A DNA stretch of 7,151 bases from JAAEQG01 sp023133475 (lineage in GTDB: Bacteria > Planctomycetota > Phycisphaerae > UBA1845): assembly GCA_030631415.1 (NCBI GenBank), contig DAOVLE010000249.1, forward strand, positions 1 to 7,151, read 5' to 3'. The position numbers and the translations under genes were made by a program. The first letter of the stretch is position 1; every line of letters starts with the position of its first letter. Shown here one piece after another: positions 4,541 to 7,151 of this stretch. The notes beneath the pieces were generated by a model. The model searched no databases. It saw only the letters and a program-made list of their open reading frames with translations, and was not told the origin of the DNA.

Positions 4541-6982
4541 ATGTTCAGGCAAAGAAACATTCTGATGGTTGTAATCGTGTTGTGTGTTGGGGCTTGGTCG
4601 GCAGGAAGTGGCTTGGCCCAGGTTCGTATTCTCTACGTCGATGACAGCAGTGCGGCTGGACTCGATAACGGCACCGATTGGGACAACGCTTTTGTCTATC
4701 TGCAAGACGCTCTGGGCCAGGCCGCCAACTATGGCTGTATCGCGGAAATCCGGGTTGCCGGGGGAACCTACCGCCCGGACGAACGAAGCGATTGGCCTGT
4801 CGGCGGCAGCGGTGACCGCACAGCCGCCTTCCAGCTTGTAAACGGGGTGAGAGTGTCGGGTGGATACGCCGGCTACGGAGCACCCGATCCCGATCAACGG
4901 GACATCCCGGCTTACGAAACTATCCTCAGCGGCGACCTCGACGGCAACGATGGGGCCGGCTTCACCAACAACGAAGAAAACAGCTTTCACGTTGTAATCG
5001 GCAGTGACACGGATGAAACCGCCGTTCTCGACGGTTTCAGCATCACCGCCGGCAATGCCGACGAATCAAGCCCACCCAACAATCGCGGAGGGGGAATGGT
5101 CATAATCAACGGCAGCCCGACGTTGGCCAACTGCACGTTCCACAGCAACTCCACCGAGCGGTTCGGCGGGGGGATGTACTTCAGCGGCGGCTACCCCACC
5201 CTGACCGACTGCACTTTCAGCGGCAACTCAGCCGCCCACCACGACGGCGGCGGGATGTATAGTAGTGGCAACGCCACGTTGCACCGCTGCACGTTTACCG
5301 GCAACTTCTCCGGCGGTGGCGACGGTGGCGGTGGGATGTTCTCCATGGGCGGCAACCTGGTGCTGGACGACTGCACGTTCATCGGCAACTCGACGGTTCA
5401 GCGTGGCGGCGGGCTGATCGTCCTCCTGCTTGGCGGCTCCGGCCATGTTACACTGGCCAACTGCACCTTCATCGGCAACTCGGCGGTTCGGGAGGGTGGT
5501 GGTCTGTCCATGCTCAACTTCCAGGGCACCCACAACTTGACGCTGATCAACTGCGCCTTCAGCGGCAACTCGGCGGAGGTTGGCGGTGGAGGCCTGTGCA
5601 TCTACAACTACATGGACGGCGGCAACTTGACGTTGACCAACTGCACGCTAAGCGCAAACTCCGCCCCAAACGGTAGGGCACTGTTCTGCGACTCCTACCA
5701 GCAGCAGATTCCCGGCACCGTTCAGATCACGAACTCTGTCCTCTGGGACGGCGGAGATGAGATAGAAAGCACCGACGGCTCGACCGTTACGGTGAATTGT
5801 AGCGCCGTCCAAGGCGGTTGGCCTGGTATAGGCAACATCGCGGTCGACCCGCTGCTGGTGGACCCTGACGGCCCGGACGATATCGTCGGCACCGGCGACG
5901 ACAACCTCCGCCTGCTGCCCGAGTCGCTCTGTATCGACGCCGGGGGCAACAACGCTCTTCCGCCGGGCATCACCACCGACCGCGACGACAACCCGCGTTT
6001 CGTCGACGCCCTGTGGATCGAGCCGGACCCGGGATGCTGCACCAAGCCGATCGTGGACATGGGAGCGTATGAGGTGCAGGACTGTAACGGCAACGGTGTG
6101 CCGGATGGCCAGGATTTGGCGTTGTCACAGACTATACTGGCTGCCGACTTCGAGAGTGGGCTGCCCGGCGGGTGGTTCGCTTCAGGCCTGTGGCACGTGA
6201 CGGATGCGTGTATCGTCGCCAACGAATGCGACCCGTCGCACTGGGTCTACTTCGGCCTGGATGCCGCCTGCAACTTCGACATCGGCGCCGCGGTGCAAGG
6301 CATACTCACCGCACCGGAAGTTCTCATCCCTGCAGACGCCACCGGAGCCGAACTGACGTACTGCTCCGCTTACCATGGCGAAGGCGGAGAGGCTCCCTTC
6401 GGCTTTGATATGGCATGGGTGGCGGTCAACGATTCGATCCTGGACGACGTCGGTTTCACCACCGTCGTTCACAACCAGTGGAGCACCCGAACCGTCGATC
6501 TGAGCGGCTATGTCGGCCAAACCGTGACGATTATCTGGAGCTTCAACTCGGTCGACGACCGCCAGAATGACACGCTGGGTTGGCAGGTGGACGCAATCGA
6601 GTTGGCGGCTTATGGGATGATCGACAACGACTGCAACACCAACGGGGTCCCGGACGAGTGCGACCCGGACTGCAACTTGAACGGCTCCCCCGACGAGTGC
6701 GACATCGACGCCGGGACGAGCAGTGATTGCGACCACAACGGCGTGCCCGACGAATGCGAGGCGGACTTCGACGGCGACGGGCTCATTGATTCCTGTGATC
6801 CGGATATCGACGGCGACGGCGTGCCCAATGACAACGACGTATGCGACTACACACCGCCGGGTCTTCCGCCGGAGTTGATCGAGCCGGACGGCAGCGTGCT
6901 CGGCGACCTCGACGGGGATTGCGACGTGGACCTGGACGATTTCGCCCTCATGCAGGCCCGCTTCACCGGCCCGAACCAGTAG
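4541..6982 (+). CDS. Secreted beta-helix protein with Ca-binding repeats and dockerin-like C-terminus
   Basis: Exported, probably cell-surface or extracellular protein of 813 residues; its exact role is unknown. A signal peptide occupies 1-26 (RQRN, hydrophobic 7-21, cleavage after GLA). Residues about 30-190 are the N-terminal part of a right-handed parallel beta-helix (ILYVDDSS, then a G-T-Y-R-P-D and an ILSGDLDGND segment). Seven rungs follow with motif L-x-x-C-[TA]-[FL]-x-x-N and Gly-rich turns; their cysteines are 198, 224, 250, 278, 308, 338 and 368. The helix ends at DMGAYE (506-511). Residues about 534-690 resemble a jelly-roll or 'choice-of-anchor J' adhesion domain. Then come thrombospondin-type-3-like acidic repeats such as DCNTNGVPDECD (697 on) and D-x-D-G-D-G motifs. 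The end, GDLDGDCDVDLDDFALM (from 788), is a single dockerin-like half. There are no catalytic motifs and no PEP-CTERM or LPXTG anchor. ATG 4541 has a good ribosome site. It could be a polysaccharide lyase relative or an adhesin. Confidence 0.85.
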   Translation: MFRQRNILMVVIVLCVGAWSAGSGLAQVRILYVDDSSAAGLDNGTDWDNAFVYLQDALGQAANYGCIAEIRVAGGTYRPDERSDWPVGGSGDRTAAFQLVNGVRVSGGYAGYGAPDPDQRDIPAYETILSGDLDGNDGAGFTNNEENSFHVVIGSDTDETAVLDGFSITAGNADESSPPNNRGGGMVIINGSPTLANCTFHSNSTERFGGGMYFSGGYPTLTDCTFSGNSAAHHDGGGMYSSGNATLHRCTFTGNFSGGGDGGGGMFSMGGNLVLDDCTFIGNSTVQRGGGLIVLLLGGSGHVTLANCTFIGNSAVREGGGLSMLNFQGTHNLTLINCAFSGNSAEVGGGGLCIYNYMDGGNLTLTNCTLSANSAPNGRALFCDSYQQQIPGTVQITNSVLWDGGDEIESTDGSTVTVNCSAVQGGWPGIGNIAVDPLLVDPDGPDDIVGTGDDNLRLLPESLCIDAGGNNALPPGITTDRDDNPRFVDALWIEPDPGCCTKPIVDMGAYEVQDCNGNGVPDGQDLALSQTILAADFESGLPGGWFASGLWHVTDACIVANECDPSHWVYFGLDAACNFDIGAAVQGILTAPEVLIPADATGAELTYCSAYHGEGGEAPFGFDMAWVAVNDSILDDVGFTTVVHNQWSTRTVDLSGYVGQTVTIIWSFNSVDDRQNDTLGWQVDAIELAAYGMIDNDCNTNGVPDECDPDCNLNGSPDECDIDAGTSSDCDHNGVPDECEADFDGDGLIDSCDPDIDGDGVPNDNDVCDYTPPGLPPELIEPDGSVLGDLDGDCDVDLDDFALMQARFTGPNQ
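5102..5700 (+). repeat. Seven tandem beta-helix rung repeats within the surface-protein gene
   Basis: The TGC cysteine codons of successive rungs start at 5132, 5210, 5288, 5372, 5462, 5552 and 5642, giving periods of 78, 78, 84, 90, 90 and 90 bases. DNA around each is similar (AACTGCAC-x-TTC, then GGCAACTC), and the later copies are the most regular, suggesting expansion by internal duplication. The protein motif resembles the polymorphic outer-membrane repeat of chlamydiae (C-x-F-x-x-N-x-A followed by GG). Confidence 0.75.
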
Positions 6983-6983
6983 G

Positions 6984-7030
6984 GGGAAATGGAAAATTAA
7001 AAATGGAAAATGGAAAATGGGGAAAGTGGG
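6984..7030 (+). repeat. A/G-rich GGAAAAT microrepeat
   Basis: The sequence just after the TAG stop is made of near-tandem heptamers GGAAAAT/TGGAAAA interrupted by TTAAAA, all purine plus T, in an otherwise GC-rich region. The sub-sequence GGAAAATGGGG also occurs at 3154-3164, beside the other CACGGAG-type repeat. There is no hairpin with a T-run, so it is not an evident terminator for the plus strand. Confidence 0.6.
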
Positions 7031-7081
7031 TCCGGTCCCAGACGCCATACTGTTGACTTAAGCGGGCGGAACGCTGAATAG

Positions 7082-7112
7082 CCCGGATATTTCACCGCGG
7101 AGCACGCAGAGA
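7082..7112. repeat. CACGGAG-type dispersed repeat, copy 2
   Basis: It matches the unit at 3128-3158 at 27 of 31 positions, differing only by A/G transitions. The downstream bases continue GACCGCAGAGAG, extending the degenerate purine-rich pattern of such repeats. No gene is seen from 6983 to the window end. Confidence 0.7.
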
Positions 7113-7151
7113 CCGCAGAGAGTTGAAAGGTAGGGAATTACCGCAATTAGC

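Noticed and set aside
5102..5700. CRISPR-like array from the regular 78-90 base period
   Set aside because: The period is in frame within a coding sequence, the repeats are degenerate at the DNA level, and they match beta-helix rungs.
7021..7040. Intrinsic terminator after the surface-protein gene from GGG...CCC pairing
   Set aside because: The stem is only three to four pairs long and is not followed by a T-run.
6182..7048. Long minus-strand open frame opposite the surface-protein gene
   Set aside because: Its valine-rich composition mirrors the Asp/Gly repeats of the true gene on the other strand, and it has no recognisable domain.

Overview
The window looks like chromosomal DNA from an uncultured, GC-rich member of the Planctomycetota, plausibly Phycisphaerae-like. 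The evidence is a large exported protein built from a right-handed beta-helix, calcium-binding repeats of the type D-C-N-x-N-G-V-P-D-E-C-D and a C-terminal dockerin-like motif (a combination I associate with planctomycetes), plus several dispersed intergenic repeats of a kind common in such genomes. No rRNA, tRNA or marker gene is present, so the phylum call is an inference.

Layout. Positions 1-176 hold no gene but contain two structured repeats: an 18-bp-arm inverted repeat at the left edge and a cluster of small hairpins. Positions 213-3127 form a tight plus-strand operon for a BtuFDC-type ABC importer: lipoprotein-like binding protein, then ATPase (TTG start, overlapping the previous stop), then FecCD permease. 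The binding protein resembles cobalamin-binding BtuF. No cobalamin riboswitch or TonB receptor lies in the window, so the substrate stays provisional.

Positions 3128-3158 carry a 'CACGGAG'-type dispersed repeat. Positions 3175-4377 appear to be a decayed ISL3-family element: a 24-bp inverted repeat at each end (20 of 24 matching) and, at the right, an internally deleted and frameshifted transposase remnant. Between these ends, on the minus strand, is an apparently intact HigBA-type toxin-antitoxin module (toxin first) with its own promoter and a 20-bp near-perfect palindrome as likely autoregulatory operator. A toxin-antitoxin module bounded by IS ends whose transposase is dead is the most interesting arrangement here.

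Positions 4541-6982 encode an 813-residue secreted protein: signal peptide, polymorphic beta-helix domain with seven regularly spaced rungs each carrying a cysteine, a jelly-roll-like domain, thrombospondin-type-3-like Ca-binding repeats and a dockerin-like C-terminus. It is followed by an A/G-rich microrepeat and a second copy of the CACGGAG-type repeat at 7082-7112.

The three functional blocks (importer, toxin-antitoxin in an IS remnant, surface protein) show no evident metabolic link; the middle block looks like an acquired or rearranged island between two core-type loci.
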